A stretch of DNA of 21,706 nucleotides. It comes from an uncultured Oscillibacter sp. (lineage in GTDB: Bacteria; Bacillota; Clostridia; Oscillospirales; Oscillospiraceae). The stretch is taken from assembly GCA_910578935.1 (NCBI GenBank), contig CAJTSM010000029.1, positions 1-21,706 on the forward strand, written 5' to 3'. The notes below the pieces were generated by a model. That model saw only the letters and a list, made by a program, of their open reading frames with translations, was not told where the DNA came from and made no database searches. Shown in pieces: positions 1 through 7,500 of this stretch (its first letter is position 1; each line of letters starts with the position of its first letter). The translations under genes were made by a program, and so were the position numbers.

Positions 1-76
1 CATCGTCTGGGGCCACAAGCTCCCCATGCGCCACTTCCACGCCTTCCTTGAGCCCTATCCCAACGTGGAGAAGTAA
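1..76 (+). CDS. 3' end of an unidentified gene (partial)
   Basis: Reading from base 2, an open frame runs 24 codons to a TAA at 74-76. The readable C-terminus begins IVWGHKLPMRHFHAFLEP and ends in NVEK. I do not recognise the family, and nothing in this short tail allows a function to be assigned. The frame has the GC-rich third positions of the neighbouring genes and is followed by a strong hairpin at 129-188, which fits a gene end. It is on the same strand as the downstream SNF transporter, 170 bases away, and is probably not in the same transcript if the hairpin terminates. Confidence 0.5.
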   Translation, partial: IVWGHKLPMRHFHAFLEPYPNVEK

Positions 77-128
77 GTCCCCCCTGAAAAGTAAGTGCCA
101 CTGTACCGCAGGTTGAGTGTACAGCTTA

Positions 129-188
129 GAGAGGGCGTCCGCCTAGACACCCGGTCATAATGACATGGACCCGGCGGACGGCCCTCTC
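129..188 (+). terminator. Long hairpin between the upstream gene and the SNF transporter gene
   Basis: The left arm at 129-143 pairs with the right arm at 173-188 over about 15 bp with one bulged C. The loop can extend the stem with GGTC (153-156) and GACC (168-171). The T-tract that follows is broken (TTTCTCACTTTTC), so this may be a modest terminator or a structured leader of the transporter mRNA. A smaller inverted repeat, CTGTAC/GTACAG at 101-106 and 119-124, precedes it. No known riboswitch class was recognised here. Confidence 0.55.
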
Positions 189-246
189 TTTCTCACTTTT
201 CGGCTGGCGGTTGTGTGTATGTTGAGAAAGAGGAGGAAATTTCTAC

Positions 247-1647
247 ATGAGCAATGAAACCTTGCAGACCCGCGACGGGTTTAAGAGCCAGTGGGGCTTT
301 ATCCTGGCCTGCATCGGCTCCGCCGTCGGCATGGGCAACATCTGGCGCTTCCCCATCATGGTTGCCCGGTGGGGCGGCCTGACCTTCCTGCTGCCCTATT
401 TCATCATCGTCCTGTTGGTGGGCAACTCCGGCGTGATGGAGGAGTTTGCCCTGGGCCGCCGGGCACAGGCGGGCCCCATCGACGCCTTCGGCCACTGCAC
501 CGAGGCGAAAAACGGCAATAAAAAGCTGGGCCAGGCTATCGGCCTCATCCCCATCATCGGCTCCATGATGCTGGCCATCGGCTACACGGTGGTCATGAGC
601 TGGATTTTCAAGTACACCTTCATGTCCTTCAGCGGCAGCCTGTATGCTCTGGGACAGGACATGGGCGCGATCGGCGGCACCTTCGGCGGCGCGGCTCCCG
701 AGGCCGCGACCCTGGGCGAGGCCGTCAGCATGATGCTTCAGGGCGGAATCTTCGGCGTCGGCAACAGCGTGTGGCTGATCATCGGACTGGTAGTGGCGAT
801 GATCATCATGGCCATGGGCGTGGCCAACGGCATCGAAAAGGCCAATAAAATTATGATGCCCGTCCTGTTCGGCCTGTTTGTCATCCTGGCCGTGTACATC
901 GGCTTCCAACCCGGCGCTTCCGAGGGCTACAAGTTCCTGTTCACCCTGGACCCCAAGGGCCTGGTGAATCCCCAGGTGTGGATCTACGCCTTCGGCCAGG
1001 CGTTCTTCTCCCTGTCCGTGGCGGGCAACGGCTCCGTGATCTACGGCTCCTACCTGCCCAAGGACGAGGACATCCCCGCCTCCGCCCGGCGCGTGGCCCT
1101 GTTCGACACCCTGGCCGCCCTGCTGGCCGCCTTCGTCATCATCCCCGCCATCGGCGCCTCCGGCTTCGCCATGGGCGACATCACCCCCGGCCCCGGCCTG
1201 ATGTTCGTGTATCTGGTCAACATCCTCAACGGCATGCCCGGCGGGCGGATCATCGGCATCATCTTCTACGTGGCCGTCCTCTTCGCCGGCCTTAGCTCCA
1301 TCGTCAACCTGTATGAGGCCCCCGTGGCCACCATGCAGGAGCAGTTCAAGCTGAAGCGGCTCCCCGCCGTGGGTGTCATCGGCGTCGTCGGTGTCATTGT
1401 GGCCCTGCTGATTCAGCCTTGGACCTCCCAGTGGATGGACGTTGTCTCCATCTACATCTGCCCCCTGGGCGCGGGTCTCGCCGCCATCATGTTCTTCTTC
1501 GTCCTGCCCCGCAAGGAGGCTCTGGAGGAAGTCAACCACGGCGCGAAGAAGCCCGTGGGCAAGTGGTTCGAGTACCTGGGCTATCTGTTTATCGTCATGT
1601 GCTTCATCGCCCTGGTGGCCGGAGCCATGCTGGGCGGCATCGGCTAA
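247..1647 (+). CDS. Sodium-dependent transporter, SNF (neurotransmitter:sodium symporter) family
   Basis: This is a 466-residue polytopic inner-membrane protein of about 11-12 hydrophobic segments, the usual size for bacterial SNF/NSS transporters such as LeuT, TnaT and MhsT, which couple amino-acid uptake to Na+. The family signature GSAVGMGNIWRFP is at residues 24-36, the unwound part of TM1 that holds Na+ and substrate, followed by the typical GG-x-FLLPYF stretch. The start is set by AGGAGG about ten bases upstream of the ATG. It appears to be a single-gene unit, with a hairpin before it and a terminator at 1693-1733. The substrate cannot be read from sequence; amino acids are the usual cargo of bacterial members. 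A long open frame on the opposite strand is a composition shadow. Confidence 0.95.
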   Translation: MSNETLQTRDGFKSQWGFILACIGSAVGMGNIWRFPIMVARWGGLTFLLPYFIIVLLVGNSGVMEEFALGRRAQAGPIDAFGHCTEAKNGNKKLGQAIGLIPIIGSMMLAIGYTVVMSWIFKYTFMSFSGSLYALGQDMGAIGGTFGGAAPEAATLGEAVSMMLQGGIFGVGNSVWLIIGLVVAMIIMAMGVANGIEKANKIMMPVLFGLFVILAVYIGFQPGASEGYKFLFTLDPKGLVNPQVWIYAFGQAFFSLSVAGNGSVIYGSYLPKDEDIPASARRVALFDTLAALLAAFVIIPAIGASGFAMGDITPGPGLMFVYLVNILNGMPGGRIIGIIFYVAVLFAGLSSIVNLYEAPVATMQEQFKLKRLPAVGVIGVVGVIVALLIQPWTSQWMDVVSIYICPLGAGLAAIMFFFVLPRKEALEEVNHGAKKPVGKWFEYLGYLFIVMCFIALVAGAMLGGIG

Positions 1648-1692
1648 GTTCCGCTGCACGCGGGAGTATTTCCGCCCATGGTCTATTCGCCG

Positions 1693-1733
1693 GCATACCC
1701 GCTGTCCTTTGACGGCGGGTATGCTGTTTTTTT
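1693..1733 (+). terminator. Rho-independent terminator after the SNF transporter gene
   Basis: GCATACCCGC at 1693-1702 pairs perfectly with GCGGGTATGC at 1715-1724 around a 12-base loop, followed two bases later by seven T residues. This is a canonical intrinsic terminator and ends the single-gene transporter unit. Confidence 0.93.
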
Positions 1734-1739
1734 AACCCG

Positions 1740-2235
1740 CTGGTGTCTATATTTTTAGATAACGGAACATATAGCCGTTTGTCAAGTCTGCTGGTTTCTT
1801 ATAGGCGCGAATCATAATGAGCCCCGTATTTGCACGGCCGGCGCCGCCTCAAGGGAGTTTTTAAACGTAAATTTCAAAGACACAGACTGCACATGACAGG
1901 CGATCTGCATTATAAAATTGATCGCTGTGCTATGGCTTATGGAGAAACGGGAGCCGCGGTCCTAAATCTCTACATAGTCATAATGCTTCAAGAGCGGCGC
2001 ATGGTTTTACTCGAGATGTTCCCATAGCATGGTGTAGGACTGGCGGATCGGCGCGATTTGTTTCGTCCGCTCTTTTGCGGGAGGGGCCGGAGCGGCATAG
2101 ATTTTTCATATTGCACAAAAAATTCTTGCGCAAACGATTGCAATACTGGCCTTTTTTAAGGTTATAAAGGCTGTAACGCTTGCAAGAGTAAGAGCTTATG
2201 CAAAATGAACAATTGACTTTCTGAATGGAAAAATT
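1740..2235. other. Intergenic region without a convincing gene
   Basis: About 500 bases that are more AT-rich than the flanking genes. A 65-codon frame on the plus strand (1830-2027) starts at a TTG, has no ribosome binding site and matches nothing I know. A 32-codon open stretch on the minus strand ending at 2007 reads somewhat protein-like (it ends RQSYTMLWEHLE) but has no start, so it could be an eroded remnant. The right-hand part (2110-2245) has a cluster of TTGCA motifs, one of which forms the operator-like site at 2130-2141. Confidence 0.5.
2130..2141. promoter_or_regulatory. LacI/GalR-type operator-like site
   Basis: GCAAACGATTGC matches 11 of 12 positions of the PurR-type core GCAAACGTTTGC, including the central CG typical of LacI-family operators. 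It lies about 100 bp before the -35 box at 2241, so a direct effect would need looping or another promoter. Further TTGCA motifs sit at about 2111, 2179 and 2241. No LacI-family gene is present in the window. A chance match is possible. Confidence 0.35.
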
Positions 2236-2240
2236 GATTC

Positions 2241-2269
2241 TTGCAATTTTTACAAAACTCTGTTACACT
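2241..2269 (+). promoter_or_regulatory. Sigma-A-type promoter of the hydroxyacid dehydrogenase operon
   Basis: TTGCAA at 2241-2246, a 17-bp spacer and TACACT at 2264-2269, with TG one base before the -10 (extended -10). Predicted transcription starts near 2276, giving a leader of about 128 nt that contains the hairpin at 2314-2358. Confidence 0.65.
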
Positions 2270-2313
2270 ATACACACTGATGACAGCTTGGCTACGAACA
2301 GAGTATGTGAGAC

Positions 2314-2358
2314 GAGTGCGATAACTGCCCAGTACGGTGTGGTTATTGCGCTCTTTTT
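2314..2358 (+). promoter_or_regulatory. Leader hairpin with T-run (possible attenuator) before the dehydrogenase gene
   Basis: GAGTGCGATAAC at 2314-2325 can pair over all 12 positions, allowing G-U pairs, with GTTATTGCGCTC at 2342-2353, and TTTTT follows at 2354-2358. The whole element is an imperfect 40-bp palindrome centred on GTAC at 2332-2335. As RNA it looks like an intrinsic terminator inside the 5' leader; as DNA it could be an operator about 40-80 bp downstream of the predicted start site. No alternative antiterminator pairing was identified by eye. Confidence 0.55.
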
Positions 2359-2403
2359 GCATATATTAGCGCCCAAAAATTGGAAAAAAGGAGATTGGAA
2401 CAC

Positions 2404-3519
2404 ATGGAAACAAGACCTTACGTATCCTGGGACCTGATGAACAGCTTTCTCATTGATGCCTTTAAAGGCTACGGCGTTCCCGAGGACGACGCGAAAATCT
2501 GCGCCGACGTCCTGCTGGAGTCCGACCGCCGGGGCATCGAAAGCCATGGCTGCAACCGTTTCAAGCCCATTTATATCGACCGGATCGTCAACGGGACCCT
2601 GCTTCCGGAAACCAAGATGGACATTGTGAAGGACACCCCCACTACTGTGGTGATGGACGCCAACAACGGTATGGGCATGGTGGCCAGCTACCACATGATG
2701 GAGATGCTGATTGAAAAGGCCTCCAAATATGGTATGGCCGGTGGCGCGGTCTTCAATTCCACCCACTATGGTATCGCGGGATACTGGACCACCATGGCGG
2801 AAAAGGCGGGCATGATTGGCATTACCGGCACCAATGCCCGGCCCTCCGTGGCCCCCACCTGGGGCGTGGAGCCTATGATGGGCACTAATCCTCTCACTTT
2901 TACCATGCCTACGGACGAGGAGTTCCCCTTCAATTTCGACTGTGCCACCTCCACCATCCAGAACGGCAAAATCGAGTTCTATGCCCGTAGCGGCAAACCC
3001 ACTCCCGAGGGCTTGGTGGTCACCAAGGACGGCGGTACTATGAGCGATTCTGCCCAGATTCTCAAAGAGATGCGGGCCGGAAACTGCGCGTTGCTGTCCT
3101 TGGGCGGACTGGGCGAGGCCACCGGCGGCTATAAGGGCTACGGCTTTACCACCATTGTGGAAATCCTTTCCGCCGCCCTGGCGGGGGGACCCTTCATGAA
3201 GGACCTCAGCGGAAAGGCCGCCGATGGCAGCAACCAGATGTATCGCCTGGGCCACTTCTTCTTCGTCATCAACCCGGAGTTCTTCATGGGTCTGGACACC
3301 TTCAAGAAGACCGCCGGAGATATCTGCCGCGGCTTGCGCGCCTCTGAGAAGGCCCCCGGGGCGGAACGGATTTACACCGCCGGTGAAAAGGAATGGCTGG
3401 CTTGGCAGGAGCGCAAGGACAAGGGTGTGCCTGTGGGCGAAACCATTCAGAAGGAGATCGTTGAGGTCCGGGATAAGCTGAACCTGCCCTATCATTTCCC
3501 CTTTGAGGATCAGAAATAA
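2404..3519 (+). CDS. Ldh2-family malate/L-lactate-type dehydrogenase
   Basis: A 371-residue cytoplasmic NAD(P)-dependent 2-hydroxyacid dehydrogenase of the Ldh2 family (malate, lactate, ureidoglycolate, sulfolactate and diketogulonate enzymes), unrelated to classical MDH/LDH. Family features include DRRGIESHG at residues 41-49, THYGIAGYW at 120-128, a NPLTFTMPT segment near 162-170, and GGYKGYGFT at 241-249. The ATG at 2404 is preferred: AAGGAG at 2388-2393 lies ten bases before it, whereas a TTG at 2380 would overlap that site. It is the first gene of an operon with malic enzyme (22 bp later) and a HAD phosphatase. Malate is the likely substrate from context, but the family is broad and a related hydroxy acid (tartrate-like or sulfolactate) is possible. 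Confidence 0.9.
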   Translation: METRPYVSWDLMNSFLIDAFKGYGVPEDDAKICADVLLESDRRGIESHGCNRFKPIYIDRIVNGTLLPETKMDIVKDTPTTVVMDANNGMGMVASYHMMEMLIEKASKYGMAGGAVFNSTHYGIAGYWTTMAEKAGMIGITGTNARPSVAPTWGVEPMMGTNPLTFTMPTDEEFPFNFDCATSTIQNGKIEFYARSGKPTPEGLVVTKDGGTMSDSAQILKEMRAGNCALLSLGGLGEATGGYKGYGFTTIVEILSAALAGGPFMKDLSGKAADGSNQMYRLGHFFFVINPEFFMGLDTFKKTAGDICRGLRASEKAPGAERIYTAGEKEWLAWQERKDKGVPVGETIQKEIVEVRDKLNLPYHFPFEDQK

Positions 3520-3541
3520 GTAAGAAGGAGGAACCGTTATT

Positions 3542-4714
3542 ATGGATTACGCGAAGGAATCTCTCCGGCTCCATGGCGAGTGGAAAGGAAAAATCGAGGT
3601 GGTCGCTACCGTCCCCGTGGAGACGAAGGACGACCTGAGCCTGGCATATACTCCCGGTGTGGCCCAGCCCTGCCTGGAGATTCAAAAGGACGTCAGCAAG
3701 AGCTATGAGCTTACCCGGCGGCACAACCTTTGCGCCGTTATTACCGACGGCTCTGCCGTTTTGGGTTTGGGCGACATCGGTCCTGAGGCGGGCATGCCCG
3801 TTATGGAGGGCAAGTGCGTGCTGTTCAAGGCCTTCGGCGACGTAGACGCCTTCCCCCTTTGTGTAAAGACCCACGACGTGGACGAGTTTGTCAACGCCGT
3901 GTGGCTGATGTCCGGCTCCTTCGGCGGCATCAACCTGGAGGACATCGCCGCCCCCCGGTGCTTTGAGATCGAGCGGAAGCTGAAGGAAAAGTGCGACATC
4001 CCCATCTTCCACGACGACCAGCACGGCACCGCTATCATTACCCTGGCGGGCCTGACCAACGCCTTGAAGGTGGTGGGTAAGAAAAAGGAAGATGTGAAAG
4101 TGGTCACCTCCGGCGCGGGCGCCGCCGCCATCTCCATCGTGAAGCTGCTGCTGTCCGCGGGCTTTAAAAACGTCACCATGTGCGACCGCAAGGGCGCGAT
4201 CTATCAGGGTCGGGAGGGCCTGAACTGGATCAAGGAGGAGATGGCCCAGGTGACGAATCTGGAAAAACGGTCCGGAACCCTGGCCGACGCCTTGGTGGGT
4301 GCGGACGTGTTCATCGGCGTCTCTGCCCCGGGGACGGTCACCACGGAGATGGTGAAGACCATGAACAAGGACGCCATCGTTTTCGCCTGCGCCAACCCCA
4401 CGCCGGAAATTTTCCCCGACGACGCCAAGGCTGGCGGCGCGGCGGTGGTTTCCACCGGGCGGAGCGATTTCCCCAACCAGATCAACAATGTTTTGGCGTT
4501 CCCCGGCGTGTTCCGGGGTACCTTCGACGTGCGGGCCAGCGATATCAACGAGGAGATGAAAATGGCCGCCGCCGAGGCCCTGGCGGGCTTGATCTCCGAG
4601 GAGGAGCTGAACGCCGACTACATCATTCCCAAGGCCTTCGACAAGCGGGTGGGCCCGGCGGTTGCCAAAGCCGTGGCCGAGGCCGCCCGGAAATCCGGCG
4701 TGGCCCGGCTGTAA
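3542..4714 (+). CDS. Malic enzyme (NAD(P)-dependent, bacterial short form)
   Basis: A 390-residue malic enzyme that oxidatively decarboxylates malate to pyruvate and CO2 with reduction of NAD(P)+, in the cytoplasm. Conserved elements are AYTPGVAQPC at residues 35-44 with the catalytic Tyr36, EGKCVLFK at 89-96 with the catalytic Lys91, the metal-binding LEDIAAPRC at 132-140, FHDDQHGTA at 156-164, and the dinucleotide loop GAGAAA at 191-196. The length is that of the short bacterial class without the phosphotransacetylase-like extension. AAGGAGG at 3525-3531 lies ten bases before the ATG. Lying between the Ldh2 dehydrogenase and the HAD gene and upstream of a TRAP transporter, it probably feeds imported dicarboxylate into pyruvate. 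Coenzyme preference was not decided. Confidence 0.95.
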   Translation: MDYAKESLRLHGEWKGKIEVVATVPVETKDDLSLAYTPGVAQPCLEIQKDVSKSYELTRRHNLCAVITDGSAVLGLGDIGPEAGMPVMEGKCVLFKAFGDVDAFPLCVKTHDVDEFVNAVWLMSGSFGGINLEDIAAPRCFEIERKLKEKCDIPIFHDDQHGTAIITLAGLTNALKVVGKKKEDVKVVTSGAGAAAISIVKLLLSAGFKNVTMCDRKGAIYQGREGLNWIKEEMAQVTNLEKRSGTLADALVGADVFIGVSAPGTVTTEMVKTMNKDAIVFACANPTPEIFPDDAKAGGAAVVSTGRSDFPNQINNVLAFPGVFRGTFDVRASDINEEMKMAAAEALAGLISEEELNADYIIPKAFDKRVGPAVAKAVAEAARKSGVARL

Positions 4715-4717
4715 GCG

Positions 4718-5512
4718 ATGATCGACCTCACGAGGAAAAAGCTCTTCCTCCTGGACATGGACGGCACCATTTACCTGGGTGACCGGCTCTTCGACAGGAC
4801 GCTGGATTTCCTCCGCCGGGTGCGGGAGAGGGGAGGACGGTATCTCTTTGCCACCAACAACTCCTCCAGGGGCGTGACAGCCTATGTGGAACGCCTGCGG
4901 AATATGGGCATCGACGCGGTGGAGGAGGACTTCCTCACCTCCACCGACGCCCTGATCTGGTATCTCCGGGGAAAGTATGATGAGGCCTTGATTTACGCCT
5001 TTGGCACCCGGACCTTCCGCCAGCAGCTCCGGGAAGCGGGCTTTCGGATTACGGACAAACGAGAGGAGGGGATATCTCTCCTGGTCTGCGGTTTCGACAC
5101 GGAGCTGACGTTCCAGAAGCTGGAGGACGCCTGTATCCTGCTGGGGAATCCGAAAGTGGACTTCATCGCCACCAATCCCGATTGGGTCTGCCCCACGGCT
5201 TGGGGCTCTGTGCCGGACTGCGGCTCGGTGTGCGAGATGCTTTTCCGGGCCACGGGCCGAAAGCCCAAGGTCATTGGAAAGCCGGAGCCGGAGATGGCGC
5301 TGCTGGCCATGGACCGCTGGGGCTGCTCGAAAGAGGAAACTGTGATGGTGGGCGACCGAATTTATACCGATATCGCCTGCGGCGTTCGGGCTGGAATCGA
5401 CACCGCCTTTGTACTCTCCGGAGAGGGCGTGCCGGAGGATATTGAGAGGTATGGCGTCCGGCCGTCGGAAACCTACCGGGACATTGGGGAGATCTTAGAA
5501 AAATTAGGTTAA
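4718..5512 (+). CDS. HAD-superfamily phosphatase, subfamily IIA (NagD-like)
   Basis: A 264-residue cytoplasmic phosphatase. HAD motif I is DMDGT at residues 13-17, motif II is TNNSS at 46-50, the motif III lysine is Lys188 in VIGKPEP, and motif IV is GDRIYTD at 212-218. The long insert between motifs II and III is the C2 cap of subfamily IIA (NagD, 4-nitrophenylphosphatase, phosphoglycolate phosphatases). It starts three bases after the malic enzyme stop codon with no obvious ribosome binding site of its own, so translational coupling is likely. Its substrate is unknown; metabolite repair or phosphate-ester salvage linked to the upstream pathway is a guess. No clear terminator follows, only an AT-rich gap. 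Confidence 0.92.
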   Translation: MIDLTRKKLFLLDMDGTIYLGDRLFDRTLDFLRRVRERGGRYLFATNNSSRGVTAYVERLRNMGIDAVEEDFLTSTDALIWYLRGKYDEALIYAFGTRTFRQQLREAGFRITDKREEGISLLVCGFDTELTFQKLEDACILLGNPKVDFIATNPDWVCPTAWGSVPDCGSVCEMLFRATGRKPKVIGKPEPEMALLAMDRWGCSKEETVMVGDRIYTDIACGVRAGIDTAFVLSGEGVPEDIERYGVRPSETYRDIGEILEKLG

Positions 5513-5578
5513 TCCTGACGCTTTCATGCAAAACCCATAAAAATACTAGCAATTTTGTACGAAAATTTAAAAATTTGT

Positions 5579-5639
5579 TCACACAATTTGGGTTTATATT
5601 GACAAAGAGAGCTGAGAGGTATACAATTATTTTGTGTGA
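5579..5639. promoter_or_regulatory. 8-bp inverted repeat flanking the dctP promoter
   Basis: TCACACAA at 5579-5586 and TTGTGTGA at 5632-5639 are exact reverse complements whose centres are 53 bp apart, about five helical turns. They bracket the -35/-10 elements, and the right copy overlaps the predicted start site. A looping operator pair is possible, but eight-base arms can occur by chance. Confidence 0.35.
5599..5627 (+). promoter_or_regulatory. Sigma-A-type promoter of the TRAP transporter genes
   Basis: A consensus TTGACA at 5599-5604, a 17-bp spacer and TACAAT at 5622-5627 lie 80 bp upstream of dctP. The predicted start near 5634 leaves a leader of about 75 nt. The transporter can therefore be expressed separately from the dehydrogenase operon. 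Confidence 0.8.
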
Positions 5640-5707
5640 TTCGCGACTTCTGTGTTCATTCGGTGGGAGACGTGATCGCAGACATAAATTAAAAGGAGAG
5701 ATTGAAC

Positions 5708-6808
5708 ATGAAAAAAGCTTTTGCACTGCTGCTGGCCATGCTGATGTTGCTGTCCCTGTGCGCTTGCGGCGGAAATGACAGCGGCTCTTCCCAGCCCTCC
5801 GGCGGGGATGCCCAGCAGTCCGGTGGCGACGCCCAGCCCTCTGGCGGCTCCGACGAGGACGCCGACAATTTCTATTTGGACATCAAGTTTTCAAACGTAT
5901 TCCAGCCCACCGAGTGGAACTACAAGGCCTCCGAGAAGCTGGCTGAAATGATCACCGAGCGCACCGAAGGCCATATCACCGTAACCTATTACGGCCAAAA
6001 CGAACTGGACTGCTACGGCGACTCCGTCACCCAGGCCGTCAACAATGCCAACTGGATGGGCCTGGAAGAGCCCTCTCTGTTCGCCGACTACGTGGGCGAC
6101 GCCGCTACTCTGATCGGCCCCATGCTGTATAACAGCGATGATGAGTACAACTACGTCATGGAGTCCGACTTGGTCAAGGACGTGTGCGACCGCCTGGCCG
6201 CCGAGAATATCCATATTCTGGACACCCACTACTCCTTCGGCTTCCGCAGCGTGGTCACCAACCTGGACGTCAAGACCCCTGAGGACCTGAAGGGCCACCA
6301 GCTCCGGGCCACCTCCTCCGCCTTGTTTACCAAGACCCTGGAGTGCCTGGGTGCCACCCCCGTTCCCATGAGCTTCACCGAGTGCCTGTCCGCCATTTCC
6401 TCCGGCGTGGTTGAGGGCTTCGAGGGCTCCACCTCTACTCTGTCCGGTGCGGGCGCTCCCTATGAGCTGGTGAAGAAGGTCGCCCTGACCAACCACCTGA
6501 TCGCCACCCGCTGGCTGTTTATGCCTGAGGATCTGTATCAGTCCATTCCCACCAAGTGGCGGGACATCCTGGACGAGTGCGCCTATGAGTGCGGCATGTG
6601 GGAGCAGACCTCCTGCCGTGAGGACGAGGACACCCAGAAGGAGATGCTGGCCGGCCAGGGTGTGACCTGGAACGAGGTGGACCTGGATGCCTTTACCGCC
6701 GCCTGCGAGCCCGTCTATGACTGGATCTGCGAGGAATACGGCGCGGATCCCGCTCTCCGCGGCAAGCTGGTGGAGCTGATCAACGACTACCGCGCCAACA
6801 ACGGCTGA
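5708..6808 (+). CDS. dctP: TRAP transporter substrate-binding lipoprotein (DctP family)
   Basis: A 366-residue extracytoplasmic solute receptor. A lipoprotein signal runs to the lipobox LCAC with the lipidated cysteine at residue 20. A Ser/Gly/Asp linker follows with an eight-residue repeat of the QxSGGDAQ type (about residues 29-47). The DctP fold begins near residue 55. LKGHQLR ends in Arg200, the position of the conserved arginine that binds the substrate carboxylate in this family, and GVVEGFEG follows at 233-240. The ATG at 5708 has AAGGAG at 5693-5698; a TTG at 5702 is too close to that site. It is followed by dctQ and dctM, giving a complete system. A C4-dicarboxylate or related acid is the likely cargo from the malic enzyme context. 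Confidence 0.95.
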   Translation: MKKAFALLLAMLMLLSLCACGGNDSGSSQPSGGDAQQSGGDAQPSGGSDEDADNFYLDIKFSNVFQPTEWNYKASEKLAEMITERTEGHITVTYYGQNELDCYGDSVTQAVNNANWMGLEEPSLFADYVGDAATLIGPMLYNSDDEYNYVMESDLVKDVCDRLAAENIHILDTHYSFGFRSVVTNLDVKTPEDLKGHQLRATSSALFTKTLECLGATPVPMSFTECLSAISSGVVEGFEGSTSTLSGAGAPYELVKKVALTNHLIATRWLFMPEDLYQSIPTKWRDILDECAYECGMWEQTSCREDEDTQKEMLAGQGVTWNEVDLDAFTAACEPVYDWICEEYGADPALRGKLVELINDYRANNG

Positions 6809-6817
6809 CACCAAGAA

Positions 6818-6934
6818 AAAGCCCGAAACCGCGGGCTTTAAACCCCGCGCAGGCTGCCCGGTTTTACCGGGCAGCCTGTTAGGAGCGTTCGAGGCCGTAT
6901 TTACAGACGAGAAACGGCGTTTCCCGCCTGTAAA
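6818..6934 (+). promoter_or_regulatory. Three consecutive hairpins between dctP and dctQ
   Basis: Stem 1 pairs AAAGCCCG (6818-6825) with CGGGCTTT (6832-6839). Stem 2 is a perfect 13-bp stem, CAGGCTGCCCGGT (6850-6862) with its complement (6866-6878) around a TTT loop. Stem 3 pairs TTTACAG (6900-6906) with CTGTAAA (6928-6934) and encloses GAAAC/GTTTC. No T-tract follows stem 2, so it is more likely a partial terminator or 3'-end stabiliser that lets the binding protein be made in excess over the membrane subunits. Confidence 0.7.
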
Positions 6935-6972
6935 TGCCGCCGCCATATTCATGAAGGAAATGAGCGAATAAT

Positions 6973-7500
6973 ATGGAAGAGAAACGGAAAATCACACTGA
7001 AAGGCGTCATCACCAATCTGGATGCCATTATTACCGGCACCACTTTGACCTTGTGCGTCATTTTGGTCAACACGAATATCATATTCCGCCGCTTCCTCAA
7101 CAGCCCCCTCCAATGGAGCGAGGAGGTCGTGACAAGCCTCTTCGTCTGGACGGTGTTCATCGGAAGCGCCTATGCTCACCGCAAGCACTCCCATCTGGGC
7201 GTGGACATCCTGGTCAACATCCTGCCCGGCAAATCCAAGCCCATCGTGCAGGACATTATGAGCGTTGTGGAGCTGCTGGTGCTTATCATGCTCACCATTG
7301 TCAGCAGCCAGTATGTCTACAGCCTGATCTTCTCCCGGGGCGTGTTGAAAATTGCCATGACGGACCTTCTGCGGGTCCCCAAATGGTGGACGGGGATCGC
7401 CGTGCCCATCGGCTTCGGCCTCTCCACCCTCTATCAGGTGTACTTCCTGCTGAAGGACCGCCTGCACATCATCAAAGATAAGGAGGCGGCAGCGGAATGA
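6973..7500 (+). CDS. dctQ: TRAP transporter small permease (DctQ family)
   Basis: A 175-residue membrane protein with four hydrophobic segments, the standard small subunit of TRAP transporters. It shows the family pattern WSEEV (about residues 43-47), then W-x3-IGSAYAHRKHSHLGVD at about 54-73. Its ribosome binding site is weak: AAGGA is about 14 bases from the ATG, with GAG nearer. This, together with the upstream hairpins, suggests lower synthesis than dctP. The stop codon overlaps the start of dctM by four bases (ATGA), so the two permease subunits are translationally coupled. It partners with DctM in the membrane. Confidence 0.93.
   Translation: MEEKRKITLKGVITNLDAIITGTTLTLCVILVNTNIIFRRFLNSPLQWSEEVVTSLFVWTVFIGSAYAHRKHSHLGVDILVNILPGKSKPIVQDIMSVVELLVLIMLTIVSSQYVYSLIFSRGVLKIAMTDLLRVPKWWTGIAVPIGFGLSTLYQVYFLLKDRLHIIKDKEAAAE

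Noticed and set aside
193..1659. A 488-codon open frame on the minus strand across the SNF transporter
   Set aside because: It mirrors the transporter gene, is rich in Gly, His, Asp and Gln from reversed GC-biased codons, and has no family features. The plus-strand frame has a ribosome binding site and the SNF signature.
1830..2027. A 65-codon plus-strand frame in the intergenic gap
   Set aside because: It begins at TTG, lacks a ribosome binding site, has poor coding composition and resembles nothing known.
2007..2108. A 32-codon minus-strand stretch ending RQSYTMLWEHLE
   Set aside because: It reads somewhat like a protein C-terminus, but it is closed upstream by a stop, has no start codon context and is too short to identify. 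A pseudogene remnant cannot be shown.
5891..6952. A 353-codon minus-strand frame across dctP
   Set aside because: A low-complexity composition shadow of dctP; no ribosome binding site and no family resemblance.
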